A stretch of DNA of 64,000 nucleotides from Musa acuminata AAA Group (GCF_036884655.1 NC_088339.1:33789501-33853500); one strand, 5' to 3'. Positions 12,262 to 25,379 are shown, counted from the first letter of the stretch. Notes: a model not told the origin generated them from the sequence alone. Translations and numbers: made by a program.

Positions 12262-12897
12262 CCTTGTTTAGGAAGTTGTTTCTGGAGATGGAATTAAAAG
12301 AGGGAATGACGTGCATGCTTTGATTTAGCTGTGTCATCGAGGGGATCGCTAATCCTCATTGTTTAATGCACAAGATCTGTTGATTTCTTCCCTGAAGCTT
12401 TGAAGTAAACGACTTGATTTGGATGTGTTTGGACTGATACAAGAAAGTTGAAAGAGACACATTTGGCTTCAACCTGCTAATACTAAAGTTCAAGGTGTGC
12501 AAACTTATTTTTTATTTGGTGCTTCTTCCAGACGAGCAGCACAGCCAGTCAATGATGTTATGGGCTAATGATTTTTTTCCTGATAATTCTAGTAGTTTAA
12601 TGCATTGCAGTATGTCATGCAATGCGTCGCATAAATGCTTGAGTGTGAATTTTTTTTTCATTATTTATTTATTATCATTTTTTTCATTATTAACATAAAA
12701 CACTTGATGAGATTTTAAATCCTCGACCTACCGGAATAAGATCAAAATTAAGTGTCTCCAAAATAATATCTTAAATTATCAATAGAATCTTAAAAAAAAA
12801 TTTACTACTAATTAGAAACTTCGATGAAATGAACTCTAATGCATGAGTCTACGATCAATATAGAACACGATAAAACATATAAATAAGAAAATAAATC

Positions 12898-12899
<2 letters not shown>

Positions 12900-12947
<48 letters not shown>
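12900..12947. repeat. (TA)n microsatellite
   Basis: About 24 uninterrupted TA units. Confidence 0.95.
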
Positions 12948-12949
<2 letters not shown>

Positions 12950-13408
12950 CCTTGCAAGCTGACATATGTGTACTACACTCAATAATGTCACCATCACCAT
13001 CATAAAATAGCAAAGCTTTCCATTGCTTGTACTTGGAGGATTTGTTAGCCTTGAGATATGTGCCCATATAATAAATGTTTCCAAGGAATGTCTCTTGATT
13101 TAATGATTTAGGTCATAAAATCATGCAATATTATCAGACTATATTTGACATTAACATTATGACGAAGTAACCAATACAACATCTCCGAGAACAATAAAAG
13201 AAAAAACATGCATGCATGTGTTGTGCTCAAACTTTTCACAGTGTTCGAACCATGCTATCTGGTAATGGAAGCCAGGATGTGTGTTCTTGTCAGACTTCCA
13301 CTTCCCTGCTCTGGTCATTGCTATCACTTCTCGGGCCAATCCTGAATGCCTTTGACAGGAGACGGAGTGTCTGTGTCTTCAATATCATCTTCCCTGCAGA
13401 AAACAATA

Positions 13409-13429
13409 CGAGAGAGAGAGAGAGAGAGA
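13409..13429. repeat. (GA)n microsatellite
   Basis: Ten GA units. Confidence 0.9.
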
Positions 13430-13650
13430 ACGCATGTTGCAGCAGCATCACGAGAAATATAGACCAACTCACTGCCTAATCATTAAAACCTCAGCCACCA
13501 TGATTCTTTCTGCCATCATTGTTCTCGATGGCACCCTCTGATTCAGAACAGGGAACTGTGGGGGGAAACCCCCACCGATACTCCCACTTCTTCCCACAGG
13601 AGTTGTCTACGAACATGACCTAATCATCAAGGCTCCTTTTAGCTTTTGAG

Positions 13651-13653
<3 letters not shown>

Positions 13654-13691
<38 letters not shown>
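13654..13691. repeat. (CT)n microsatellite
   Basis: About 19 CT units. Confidence 0.95.
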
Positions 13692-13695
<4 letters not shown>

Positions 13696-14526
13696 ATCCA
13701 GGGATATTAAACCTACACAACACATGGGTCTATACATTTCAATGATTGAAGTCCATGTTATCCATCACAGTGCAGGAGAGCATCCACAAGGATTTATTGG
13801 AGCCACATACATGCACCTGAAGTGGAGCATCTTTGAATGAGTTCTATCAGAGATTGATACACCAATGTTGGATCTTGACCAGATTTCTTTACTTTATCCT
13901 TCCTATATGATATTGATTGATATCATGGTTATTATTTTTTTAGTATCAGACTCAAAGATTAGATATATATCGGTCTATATCGATGTACCGACATAAGATA
14001 TTTCCCTAGTAAATATTCATATAAAGAGATAAATGAGGTGGCTACTGTATCCAACCTGTTCTAGTGATATTTCCCTAGGAAATGAGATTTGATGGTTCTC
14101 TCTGTCACAGCATCGTTCCAAAAGAAAGTGAGAAGTCCCAAGTCGAGGGCAACAACGCTATGCACAAGCCACAGTAATCAAATCGAGCCCCTACGCAATG
14201 ACAGCAATGTGCATAGCTCATGATCAACAAAAGGCTTCACCGGAAACGAGGACAAAAGAGACTCTTGTCCTCTGCATCATTAATACTGTCCATGATATGA
14301 TCGAGCAAGGAATGCCATCAAAGAAACCTGCAGTGATGGGGAACTCCGAGAGACATGGACTCATTCCTCAGCTGGATTCACGCGACCGAGGAGAAGGGAG
14401 TGCTCGTCATCGTCATCCACCCCAAAGGATAAACATGTTTCGTGCCTCCTCGAATGGTTTTGCCTGGATCACTCGTGGCTCCCAATGCGAGGATTCAGTC
14501 GTAGAAACCGCACTCGGGAACCTATC

Positions 14527-14640
14527 GCATGTGTACTGAACGAACACTGCACCGGTAGCTCCTCAGGAAGAACAAAATGGGCATGTGTACTGAACGAACA
14601 CTGCACCGGTAGCTCCTCAGGAAGAACAAAATGGGCATGT
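14527..14640. repeat. 54-bp perfect tandem duplication
   Basis: The segment starting GCATGTGTACTGAACG at 14527 recurs at 14581, with the next unit's first bases (GCATGT) again at 14635. The copies appear identical, implying a recent event. The period is a multiple of three. Confidence 0.9.
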
Positions 14641-15116
14641 CCAATTTATAGTTTTAGTAAGATTTTTCATGTATCATCATCTTCTATCTATCTATCTATC
14701 TATCTTTTTGTTTTTGCATCAGCAATACTAATTATCTTATTCCATTTAACCATAGCAATTAATCGGATCATTTATGCTCTAACAAGTTGTCTCCTGTTGT
14801 TCTAAGCAAAGGAATGCCATGAACATGTTCTTCACCTTACCTTCTCACAACACATGCTATGCACCTGTGTTTGCAATGTGGCCACAATTTCTTGGATTTG
14901 TTTCACTAATTTATGGAGTTTTCCCCCCCATGCATTTGACCTTAATTAATTATGGTTTTTTTTGTTTACTGATTAATTGCTATCTTTACTCAGTGGGCGT
15001 GTCCTTTAAGAAAAAGGATGTTGAGGACTTTTGTTTATGTCTTGCTTCTTCTCTAATCAATTGGTATCATTACACAGTGGATTTGTCCTTGTAAGATGCA
15101 ATGTCCCTTTTGTCAG

Positions 15117-15118
<2 letters not shown>

Positions 15119-15151
<33 letters not shown>
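15119..15151. repeat. (CT)n microsatellite
   Basis: About 16 CT units. Confidence 0.95.
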
Positions 15152-15157
<6 letters not shown>

Positions 15158-16060
15158 AAGCATGAACAAAGGGGGCATAGGCATTTAGTGGTCAAAGCTA
15201 TCATTCTTTTGTGCTCTTTGATGCCCCAAAACACTCCTTGGAAGTAGCAAATGGTCAATAATTACACCCTTTACTTGGAACCCCAATGATTGCAAGCTCT
15301 CACCCAATCCAGCTATAATTATAATTATGTATGTATATATATGTAGGATTAAGTTGGAGGAGAATTGATTGAGATTTGGGAATCAACCCATCATATCAAG
15401 TGCATTGTGATGGAATTGTTTCAAGAACAGATATATTTGCAGGAAAAGACAAGGGTAAATTTATTTTCAATCAAATATATATATATTTGATGGTTCTTCA
15501 TGGCAATCACTTGCCAACAAATCTCAATGTGCATCACAAGGATTGTTGACGGGAATGTCATTTGTGTTCCCATTCGAATCTACTTTTCATGTTCAAATCA
15601 GGAAATTAAAGTTTTGGATATTTTATGACTTGTCTGTCGTCTCCTAAAGTAGTCATTTTTTTAAATAAAAATAAAAATATTTATTTATAAAATGTTTTGA
15701 CTTCCGCCACTTAAGGATAAGAATGCTATTATGTGGCAGATATAATTGCCAAACAAATCATTCTTTTTTTACCCAAGTCATTGTTGGTGATTATGGTAAT
15801 TATAGTTTTAATTATTTGCTAATTTTATTGCTAGCCTAAATAATATTTTTTTAAAAACTAAAATTTTGATGAGACACAAAAAAAAAAGAGTATAAATTAA
15901 GAGGAATGTGAATTAAAAAAAAAATCCCATGAAATATTTTAACTTTGAAATTTTGTTATAGAACACTCCAAGTTAAAAGATCATTTTACTCTTGCCTTCA
16001 TCGAATATTATCGTCTCTGCCCTACATCGCAACCCTCATGTGAGAGTTGTCGTCATCGTT

Positions 16061-16352
16061 TACAACCCTAAACTTTCATCCCACGATTAGTTAGTCACCT
16101 TCGCCTCGCCCACGAGCCATCACGTGATGAAGGGGCATGAGAGTTGTCGTTACCTCCGTAAATTTCATTGGCCCTCTGGCCCCCTCCTTTCTCATGCGAG
16201 AGTTCACAACCCTAAACCTTCATCCCACGATCAGTTAGTCATCTTCGTCTCGCCCACGAGCCATCACATGATGAAGGGGCATGAGAGTTGTTGTTACCTC
16301 CGTAAACTTCATTGGCCATCTGGCCCCCTCCTTTCTCATGCGAGAGTCGTAG
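16061..16352. repeat. 146-bp imperfect tandem duplication
   Basis: Two copies: one begins near 16061 (ACAACCCTAAACTTTCATCC) and the other near 16207 (ACAACCCTAAACCTTCATCC). Both contain CACGAGCCATCAC and a GATGAAGGGGCATGAGAG segment. Several single-base differences are mostly transitions. It lies 400 bp upstream of the bHLH gene. Confidence 0.85.
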
Positions 16353-16750
16353 GGGGGCATGACGACGGTAAATGAGTCGGGTGAGAGTTAAAAGATAACA
16401 TAATTATTTATAAAAAAATATATTTTGCGAAAAAAAAAATTAAATTTTAGACGCTAAGCGAAAAATAATCATTTTCGCACGATGGGAGTCCTCTTTCGAT
16501 ATATATTCTCCTCTTATCCTCACCTCTTTCTCCGACTTCATCGATTCTTTGGTGTCGAGACCAACAATAAGGGATCGAGAAAGCTAAAATATCTCGTCAT
16601 CACCACCGCCACCACCACTCACCCATCCTGTCTTCTTCCCCTCTTCCCCTCTCCTCCTCTTCTCTACCTTTAACTTTGCTCCTCTCTCTCTCTCTCCAAA
16701 CGCCTTTTGGGCTGCTCAATTCTCTTAAAAACCCATCTTTTATTGTTTTG

Positions 16751-18877
16751 ATGAGCTTTTCGGCTCGATTGTACCATCCGGAAATGGAAAAGGAGGCGTT
16801 CTGGGGCCTAAACTGGCAGTCCACCGACCCCAAGGTGCCGCCGGAGTTGAATTCCGGCACTGCCGCCGCTGCCCTGCTGCCGCAGCGCCTCCTCAGCCTC
16901 AATTGGAACCAGCCGATGAGCTGCGACGCTGGTTTCGAGTCGGCCCTCAGCTCCGCCGTCGTCGGCCAGACTGGGAGCATCTGCAACTCTGGCGAAATCT
17001 CGCCGAGTTCTCGGCGCCGTGGCGCCAGCAATTCTTGTTACAGCTCGCCTCTGAATTCCCCTCCAAAGCTCAACGGCAGAGGAGCGCTCCCGATGCCGAT
17101 AAATCCAATGCCGGGCGCCCATTCCGTGCCGTTCGCCGCCGAACCGTGGTTTGCGGATGGGGCCGCGATGCTGTCTAACTACGGAGGCGGGAGCTCCGCG
17201 GGTTTCCCGGGCCAGTTCGGGCTCCCGGTGATCCCTGCCAATCTTTCGAGGGTTTCGAGTAGCAAGTCTCTGAAGACGGGCACTGGATCTGGCATGGGAG
17301 CTCCGGAGAAAGGGAGCGATGCAGGGATGCTGGGCCCTGCCCGAATGGAGATGGAGATGATGTCTAAGCTCGGTGGATCTTCGACGCCGGCGGATTCGGA
17401 GCCCGGCAACGGGCAGGAGGAGTCATCGGTGTCGTCCTTGCGAGGCGTCACGGACAGCAATGCCAGGAAAAGGAAGGCAGCTGCAAAAGGGAAAGGAAAG
17501 GAGGCATCTTTATCTTATGCTGCCACCGACCCGTTTACTGTATGATAAAATGTCTCTCCACGCTGCTGCTTTCGGCAATGTTTGTGGTAATTCCGTCTTC
17601 CAGGATTGTAAAGCTTGAAAATTTTGCTAAATGCAGATGACAGAGGAGGAGAACTCCGATGCAAAGAGATCGAAACCGGCCGAAGCAAATGGTACGATGA
17701 AGACTGAGCAGAATGGAGATCCTGGCCGGAAACAGCCACCGGAGCCTCCGAAGGACTATATCCACGTAAGGGCGAGAAGAGGACAAGCCACCGATGCTCA
17801 TAGCCTTGCCGAGAGGGTAGGAAGAACAATCGGTCACAGTTCATCGGCATGTACTGCTATTAGCTTCAGAATTTCCAATTTTTGATTTCATGACTGCCTC
17901 ATTTCACCAGGTTAGAAGAGAAAAGATCAGTAAGAGGATGAAGTTCCTGCAAGATCTTGTGCCTGGTTGCAACAAGGTATAACCTTGTCACTTTTTCGTT
18001 AGTTTCGGAGGCCTCAGATCATGAAGCCCCGGTTCGAGTGATCGATCCTAACAACTGTATGAACTGTAGGTGACCGGCAAAGCTGTAATGCTTGATGAGA
18101 TCATAAATTACGTGCAGTCGTTGCAGCGGCAAGTCGAGGTATCGACGTCGTACTTGGATTTAGCTTTGCATAACTTGTAATCCGGAATTGGATCTGAATT
18201 CTAATTTTCCGGTTTCAGTTCCTCTCCATGAAGCTGGCCACACTGAATCCCCAGCTAGACGACATGGAAAGTATCCTCTCAAAAGATGTAAGCTTTCAGA
18301 GTCTTCTTGATTCTACTTCCGTCAGAGCTCATCAGCTCGAGCTATGCCTGCCTTCTTAATTTGGCTGCTGGATGTGAACTCAGATGTTTCAGGCACGCGG
18401 ACTGATGCCGCAGCCAGTTTATCCGTCGGAGATGACGAACGCAGCGGTTTCAAATGTGCACCAGCCTCAGGCAACCCCTGGCCAGAGCATCGTGACTTCT
18501 CTCCTCGAAGCACAGTTCTCCTTAAATCCATTGGAATCCTCCTTGCACCAGTCTCAAAGTCTGCAACTGGTTCCCCTGGATGGATTCACAGTTGCTTCCT
18601 CTCAGGTAAACGATGCAGCCATAACATCGAGGAGTGCCTTAAAAGTGAGCCTTTGCGACGAATAATATGTTATCTCTTTCAGCTCGGGGAATTTTGGGAG
18701 GATGACCTGCAGAGTGTCGCTCAGGTTGGGTATGGACGGGACCAAAAGCCTGCATTCTCCTCACAAAGCTACCCTGGTAAGCGCAATGGAACACCGATCT
18801 TTGATTAACCATGTTATTAAGCTGGATCTGATGCATCATCATCCTCTGATGCAGGTCACATGAAGATTGAACTCTGA
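16751..18877 (+). CDS. bHLH transcription factor, CIB/BEE-like (subfamily XII)
   Basis: Eight coding exons: 16751-17539, 17637-17816, 17911-17976, 18070-18138, 18219-18287, 18384-18605, 18683-18776, 18855-18877 (TGA); 503 aa with consistent phases. The start is the first ATG ([18 protein letters not shown]); a second Met follows at residue 12. The N-terminal 260 residues are Ser/Gly/Pro-rich with a basic [11 protein letters not shown] patch (possible nuclear signal). The bHLH begins around [21 protein letters not shown]318, E322 and R326 form the H-x3-E-x3-R set for CACGTG (G-box) binding, followed by KMLDEI-like helix 2 residues ([20 protein letters not shown]). The C-terminus ends GHMKIEL, as in bHLH49/62/78-like proteins. 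Family members work as dimers in growth, light and brassinosteroid responses; the exact orthologue cannot be fixed here. The GC-rich first exon is typical of monocot genes. Confidence 0.93.
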
Positions 18878-20863
18878 TCGCTTCATTTCCTCCCCGAAAA
18901 GAAGCCTCTGTATATAACCGAGACATCGCATCGGATCAGCATCGTAAAGTTTCTTCGGATGACCAGTAGGTCTGAGCAACATAATTTAGGTGAAGACTTC
19001 ATCTTGAAGCACAAGTAAGATTGTAATGGAGGAATTCATTATGATGACGTGGTTTTGTACTACGACGAGTACTATCGATTGATTTATGAGTCAATGAAGT
19101 TGTTCCCATTCTTGTTTGCGACGAGGAATCCCACGTCTTCTCCGTCTTACCCATGCGACTTGGGCCACCTAACAGTAAAAGCATTACTCGTTCCCGGTTC
19201 TTCCATGACTAGTGACTTGTCGAGGTTGTTTACTGTGTCGATACAAGATAGACCATCCTGTCATGATAAGAACAGCATCGAAATGACCAGACTGGCAAAC
19301 TCTTTCGAGTTTGTCATGGATCAATCAAAGCCGAAAAGTCATTGTTCGGATGTCTGCTTCAGTTTATAGCTTTACAGTTCAGTTCATCCAAGGAAGAAGA
19401 AGGATGGAACTGCAGCAAACCGGTGGATTAGATGCATTCCAGCAAAAGTAAGGCATCTCTTGGATGAGATGCCAATCGAACCAACCATCACCAGATTTCT
19501 TGTTGCTTTTGATCTACGTAATGGTTACCTCCTCAAGAGCATTCACGGCGGACGTGGATCTCACGGTGATGGTCCAAAGAAGGAGAGGGTGTCGGGACTG
19601 TGGGGTCGATACGATGTTTGGCTGGTGCAGTAAGCTGCCGTCGATGGCGTCCTCTTCCCCCTCCCCCCACTTCCGACTCCGCATTCACCAAACCCACCTA
19701 ATAGTGAGAAGCTTCACAGTTTTCCTACTGCTGGTGAAATGTTGTTCTCCGGCAAACCATTTTGCATTCATGATGCCCCCTTTTCTCCTTCTTTCGCTGC
19801 CGCTGCTGCTGTTGGACTCATCTTTGTCTGCTTGCACGGATGCTCTGAATCATGATGCTGGAAAGATGGTCCTTCGGATCTTCAACAATGGAGAAGGCAA
19901 AGGTAAAGCTCGCAAATCTCCATCCATAGATAATAGCTTCTGCAACCAGAGTGTAGGTGGAATTCCATATCAGCAGCAGCGGCAGTGGCCACTTCTCCAA
20001 AGTTTGGCCCCCTCCCACACACAACATCTTATCTATATCCACAGCACCTTGCGTCCGATACCAGACCAAAAGTAACAGAAACAAGGTAGCAATCGACGCA
20101 GACCATTGCTTGGCATTGAACTGTGGCCCTGTTCCATCATCCTGTACCTCAAGGAAAAGTTGGGTCCTTCCTACTCTTCACCCCCATCCATCACGGAAGA
20201 AGAAGGAGAAAAAGAAGACGATCGATCGATGGACACAATCTTACTCCTACGATCGATCGATGTACACAATCTTACTCTCAGAAAAAAGAGACCGTAAAAC
20301 CTGTAATGCAGCAATTTGTAGCCTGAATAAATCCACGTAAATTTACTCCATTTGAAGTGCACTATCTATCTTCTCCATCCCATCCAACATCAGGTCCTTA
20401 TCATGGGCAACCAAGCAAAATTCCCACATCTTTGGTGGTGAAGTGTCGGTGTCAACCAACTGGCAGTAGAACTCTCGATCAATCAACTTTGTGTCATCGA
20501 CCGTGACTCTTTTTGTTTTTGCAACACAATAAGTGAGGCTTTTGAGATGTGGATAAGATTGTTAAGATGGATTTAGAGCATGATTATGAAAAGTAGAAGT
20601 GAGTTAACCTGAGAAAATGACACACCCAAATGAATTGGCACATCAGCAGCTGGTCGATTAGAACTGCTATCTTTTGTTTGTGGCCATAGCAGAAGTTAAA
20701 CAACTGACCACACATTCGATGTTTCTTTCTGAACGATTATTCTTTGCCAGTGGCAAACACGACAGCAGAAATGGATCTCCGTTGATGCGCAACACCAACG
20801 AGGAAATTATCACTCGCTCCACTCCATATATTTCTTATCATCGTGTTTCATCAACGAAGTACT
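18878..20863. other. intergenic, no supported gene
   Basis: Starts with the bHLH 3' UTR. An unspliced plus-strand frame at 19464-20075 (203 codons) has hydrophobic stretches but no recognised domain, and I do not call it. The end of this stretch is host DNA flanking the Copia element. Confidence 0.55.
20218..20279. repeat. 31-bp tandem duplication with GATC-rich core
   Basis: ACGATCGATCGATGG at 20218 recurs as ACGATCGATCGATGT at 20249, each followed by ACACAATCTTACTC. Two units of 31 bp differ at a few bases. Confidence 0.9.
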
Positions 20864-21055
20864 TGATAGATATTAAACAAAGAAGATAGAAAGATAAAAA
20901 TGGTAGAAAAAACTATGAAATGTATAAGATATAATTGCCTAATACATTTTCATAGTGAGCTCTTGATAGTCATTTATACACACTCAGTAGGGAGGTTATA
21001 CACATTCATAGAGGATTTTTCTCAACTGTCTTGAGGAAATCTTATCTGCTTATCA
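20864..21055 (-). repeat. Copia 3' LTR (short, 192 bp)
   Basis: Begins TGATAGATATTAAAC and ends CTGCTTATCA on the plus strand; aligns over its full length to the right-hand LTR. Confidence 0.92.
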
Positions 21056-22850
21056 TGCCCCCGCAAGATTGAGCTTCCATCAAGGATGCCGATCTTGGAC
21101 CGATGAGATGAAAATAGTTTCCGGGCGAGAGGCTTTGTGAGTGAGTCGGCTAGTTGATCTGCTGTATGTACGTGAAAAACTCGGAGTTGATGTCTGACAA
21201 CTTGATCTCGCACAAAATGGAAGTCGATGGCTATGTGTTTCATGCGAGAATGGAACACTGGATTGGCACATAAATAAGTAGCTCCAATATTATCACAATA
21301 TATTGTAGGAATAACCGTGGAGTTGACGTTGAGTTCCTTGAGCAAATTTGTGACCCAATTGAGTTCAGCAGCGGCGGTGGCGACGGCACGGTATTCAGCT
21401 TCAGTTGTAGATCGTGCAACCGTCTTTTGTTTTTTAGAACTCCAACTGATTGGAGTGGCTCCAAGGAAGACAATGTATCCGGACGTACATGTTCTATCAT
21501 CAAAGTTCCCTGCCCAATCAGCATCAGCAAAGGCATGGAGATGGAGTGAAGTATTTTTGCGAAGAAAAATGCCATGATTAAGAGTCCCTTTAAGATACCG
21601 CAAAATTCGTTTGACCGCAGACCAATGCGTAGTAGATGGTCGATGCATAAATTGCGATAACTTATTGACGGCAAATGAAATATCTGGACGGGTGAGAGCC
21701 AAGTACTGTAAGGAGCCAAGGACTTGTCGATACTGAGTCGAATCTGTAGCAGGACTTCCATCACATAATTTAAGTGATTCACTGGTAGAAAGAGGAGTTG
21801 TAACCTCTTTCGCATCCTGCATATTTGCCTTTGATAATAAATCTTGAATATACTTTCTTTGTGATAGGAAGAGACCTGAAGACGTAAATGTTGCTTCCAC
21901 TCCCAGAAAGTAGCTTAAAGTTCCTAGATCTTTGAGGGAGAATCGATCGGCCAAGTGCTTTAGAAATGCCTGAGTCTTGAAAAGATCATTTCCTGTGACA
22001 ATAATATCATCCACATATACTAAAAGATATATTATGCCTCCATTGTGCTGGCAAATGAATAACGAGGTATCAGACTTTGAATTGATAAAGCCAATTAAGG
22101 TCAAAAACGAGCCAAGCTCGTTATACCAAGCCCGTGGAGCTTGACGAAGTCCATAAATAGCTTTTTGAAGTTTGCAGACATGCCTCGGATATTGAGGATG
22201 AACGAAACCAGGAGGTTGTTGCATAAAGACATCTTCAGTAAGTGACCCCTGTAAAAAGGCATTGTTAACATCCAATTGTCGTATGTGCCAGCCCTTTGAG
22301 ATAGCCAAACTCAGGATAAGACGAATTGTTGTGGGTTTAACAACGGGACTAAATGTCTCTGTGAAGTCGACACCAGGTCGTTGATGAAACCCTTTGGCGA
22401 CTAGACGTGCTTTGTATCTAGCAACGGATCCGTCTGGGTTCCGCTTAATTCGAAAGACCCATTTACACCCGATGATATTTTGTGTGTGATGAAAGGGTAC
22501 TAAGGTCCATGTAGAGTTATGGAGGAGAGCATCATATTCGTCACACATGGCTTTACGCCAGTGAGAAGATTTTTGAGCTTGAGTGATTGTAGTGGGTTCA
22601 TTGGCCTCAGTGGAGGAATTTGTTATAGCATGTAAGTCAAGGACTTGACGTGGTTTGAAAATACCACTTTTGGAGCGTGTTGTCATTGGATGTCTGGAGG
22701 GGGTGGAAGTGGTAGATTGTGTTGGTGGTATAGCCAAGGGCGAGTCACTGTCATGGACCGGGCCAACCGTCGGCACAACAATGTCACTAGATCTAGAAGA
22801 AGGTAAAGCCAGTGACAATGTTGCCGAGGGTATGACTTCATTAATAGGGG
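21022..22850 (-). pseudogene. Copia pol, 3' part: reverse transcriptase and RNase H
   Basis: Open on the minus strand to a stop at 21022-21024. Domain landmarks are WRKAMCDEYDAL, GCKWVFRIK, KARLVAKGF, QLDVNNAFLQG (first catalytic Asp), YGLRQAPRAWY and the YVDD box near 22003-22017, then the RNase H segment ADADWAGNFDDR, TTEAEYRA and LADSLTKPL. The RT-RH part looks full length with no internal stop. It is out of frame with the upstream gag-integrase frame, with the break near 22840-22855 in the linker after integrase. Confidence 0.93.
21056..21070 (-). other. Copia polypurine tract
   Basis: On the minus strand the G-run (TTGCGGGGGCA) immediately precedes the 3' LTR, the standard site for plus-strand priming. 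Confidence 0.7.
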
Positions 22851-25297
22851 AAACTTGTGAGGAAGGGAGTGAGAAGCTGTTGAACTGGAGTAATAGTAGT
22901 ATGTGAATCTTGAGAGTAAGGACTGGATGGTGTCATTGGAGGTTCGTGTGATGAGATCGGAGGGATATTCCAGTGATGTATGTTTATCGGAGTAGTTTGC
23001 ATGGTAGGATTATTTTGAAAAGGAAAGACAGACTCCTTAAAGATAACATGACGTGATATAAAGACCTTTTTAGTTTGGGGTTCATAGCATCGAAAAGCAT
23101 TATGTTCAAGAGAGTAGCCTATAAAAGTGCAAGGCTTAGATCGTGGTGTTAGCTTATGCGACGCATAGGGACGGAGCCATGGATAACATAAACAACCAAA
23201 AACTCTGAGTTTATGAAGGTTTGGAAGTTTGTGGAATAATTTTTCAAATGGTGACTGGTATTGTAAGACTGGAGTGAGCATACGATTAATGAGATAAACT
23301 GCAGTTTGAAAAGCTACTGACCAAAAAGATGGTGGCATGGATGCTTGATGTAGAAGGGAGAGACCAGTTTCAACGATATGCCGATGTTTGCGTTCGGCAG
23401 AACCAACCAATTGGGGAGTATGTGGGGGTGACTTGAGGTGCTGTATACCACAAGCAGAGAGACAGGATGTGAGGGCTTGATATTCGCCGCCACCATCAGA
23501 GTAAACTGTTTTAATGGAAGTTTGAAAAAAATTCTCGACCAACTTTCGAAAGTTGGTAAATACTGTAGAAACATCAGACTTATGATGGAGAGGATATAAC
23601 CATGTGTACTTAGTAAAATAGTCTACAAAAATGACATAAAAACGAAACTTGTCAAAAGAAGGAATTGGGGTAGGGCCCCACACGTCGGTATAAATGATTT
23701 CAAATGGTTTAGAGCAAGAAATGAAGGTTGTCCCAAAAGGCAGTTTATGACTTTTATTGCAAAGACAAGTATCACAATGATTAATAGTGCTATTGATTTT
23801 CAAGGTAGGAATAGAATAACGAGAAAGTAATTTTTGCTGAATAAAAGGGGAGGGATGACCAAGACGACGATGCCATACATCAACCGGAGCTGCGATTGAG
23901 GAGTGAGCAGTAGGAAGGGTAATTTGTGAAGTGGATGGCCACTCATAAATGTTGTCTTTGTTCTGGCCCTGGACCAAGGATGCCCCCGTGCTCAAATCCT
24001 TGACAAGAAAAAAGTTAGAAAAGAATTCAATTGATGTATTATTTTGTTTACAGAATTGAGAAACGGAAATGAGGTTTCTTTTAATGTTAGGTGCACACAG
24101 AACATCATCGAGTGTAAAGGTTGTGGTAAGTGAACTAAGCGTTGAGGAACCAGAATGAGTAATAGGAATTCTTTTACTGTCACCGATGATGATATCTTCA
24201 TTTCCGTCATAGTTGTTGTGGATGGACAAGTTTTGAAGATCAGAGGTGATGTGATGAGAGGCGCCCGAATCCACAATCCAATTAGGTTGAGTAGGAGTTG
24301 GAGTAGCCATGAAATTCGCCTGAGGCCATTGTGATGGAGTAGGGAGTCTGGGACGAGACCGACAGACTTTCGCGGAGTGTCCAACTTTATCACATAGTTG
24401 GCAAACGACTCGTTGGCGGCCTGTGAAGTCAGGACGCGATGGCTGAGTATTATGAAAGTTACCACCTTGATATGGATAAGGAGGGTTTGGTCTGGGCCCC
24501 ATAAAGCTAGGAGGCAGCTTAGCCAAATCGTTATTGACGTGCTTATTGTACTGGTTGCTCTTCCTCTTGGATTTTTGATTGACCTGAGCTGTAAGAGGTG
24601 GTCCGGGCAACTTATCATCACGCTTCAAGTACGTCTCATAGTCGATCAACTTATCATAAAGTTCTTCGAATGATATTGGGGAGTCACGTGCCCGAAGTGC
24701 TGCTATCAGTTCTTTGTACTCGCCTCCTAGGCTATTGAGGGTATGGATTAGGACTTCTTCATCGCTGAGAGAATGACCTATCAAAGCTAAATCATCGATG
24801 ATAACTTTGATATTTTGTAGATAATCAACAATAGTACTTCTCTCTTGTTTCATTTTCATTAGATTGGAGAGAAGTCCGAGCATACGAGTACGCGAGCGAT
24901 TTGCCAAAGTTGTTTGTAATTTGCACCATGCTTCTGCAGTAGTCGTACATGAGGATATCAGCGGGGCAATGGATCCAGCAACCGAAGCTTGAATAGCTTG
25001 GAGGATGAGGCGATCTTGACGTAACCATAGTTGATGGGCTGGATTTGGCACTGGATTGGGTTCGCCTGGGATGTTGATCATTTCAGGTGGACACTGGAGA
25101 GAGCTATCAACGTAACCTAGGAGATCATAGCCAAATAAAAGATTAGAAAGTTGTGCCCGCCAAGATGCATAGTTGCCGTCTTTGGATAATTTGAAGGGAA
25201 TGAGTGCTGCAGTATTGATGGTGATAAGACTTTGAGAAATGCTCAGAGTCCCTACAGAAATAGGGACAGGAATATCGGAAAAGGAAAATGAAGACAT
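22841..25297 (-). pseudogene. Copia gag-protease-integrase reading frame
   Basis: 818 codons from an ATG at 25295-25297 (MSSFSFSDIPVPISVGTL); the frame is open further upstream but without family similarity. Gag is followed by a CCHC zinc knuckle (CQLCDKVGHSAKVC), the aspartic protease motif WIVDSGASHH (active-site DSGA at 24260-24271), the integrase zinc region (HRRLGHPS, then CDTC) and the catalytic core (YTDVWGP, DYFTKYTW, YSDGGGEY). The frame ends at a TAA in the integrase/RT linker, just before the RT frame opens in another phase, consistent with a 1-nt indel near the C-run at 22840-22850. Confidence 0.93.
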
Positions 25298-25379
25298 CCC
25301 AGATATTTTGTGGCGGGTCAAGCGATCTTTATAGAAGATGTAAAGATATAGGAGGAAGGGAGGAGGAGAAAAGCAGATC

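Larger units (their letters stand above)
12262..16750. other. 4.5-kb gene-poor intergenic region
   Basis: No gene is supported. It contains AT, GA, CT and TCTA microsatellites, a 54-bp and a 146-bp tandem duplication, and AT-rich filler. A short minus-strand frame near 13290-13400 (KTQTLRLLSKAFRIGPR) looks peptide-like but has no identifiable family or splice context. Confidence 0.6.

Noticed and set aside
16676..16750. N-terminal extension of the bHLH protein upstream of 16751
   Set aside because: The upstream frame is open but has no ATG; 16751 is the first one in frame.
19464..20075. 203-codon plus-strand open frame
   Set aside because: No recognised domain, no promoter or splice context, and composition typical of chance open frames in CT-rich DNA.
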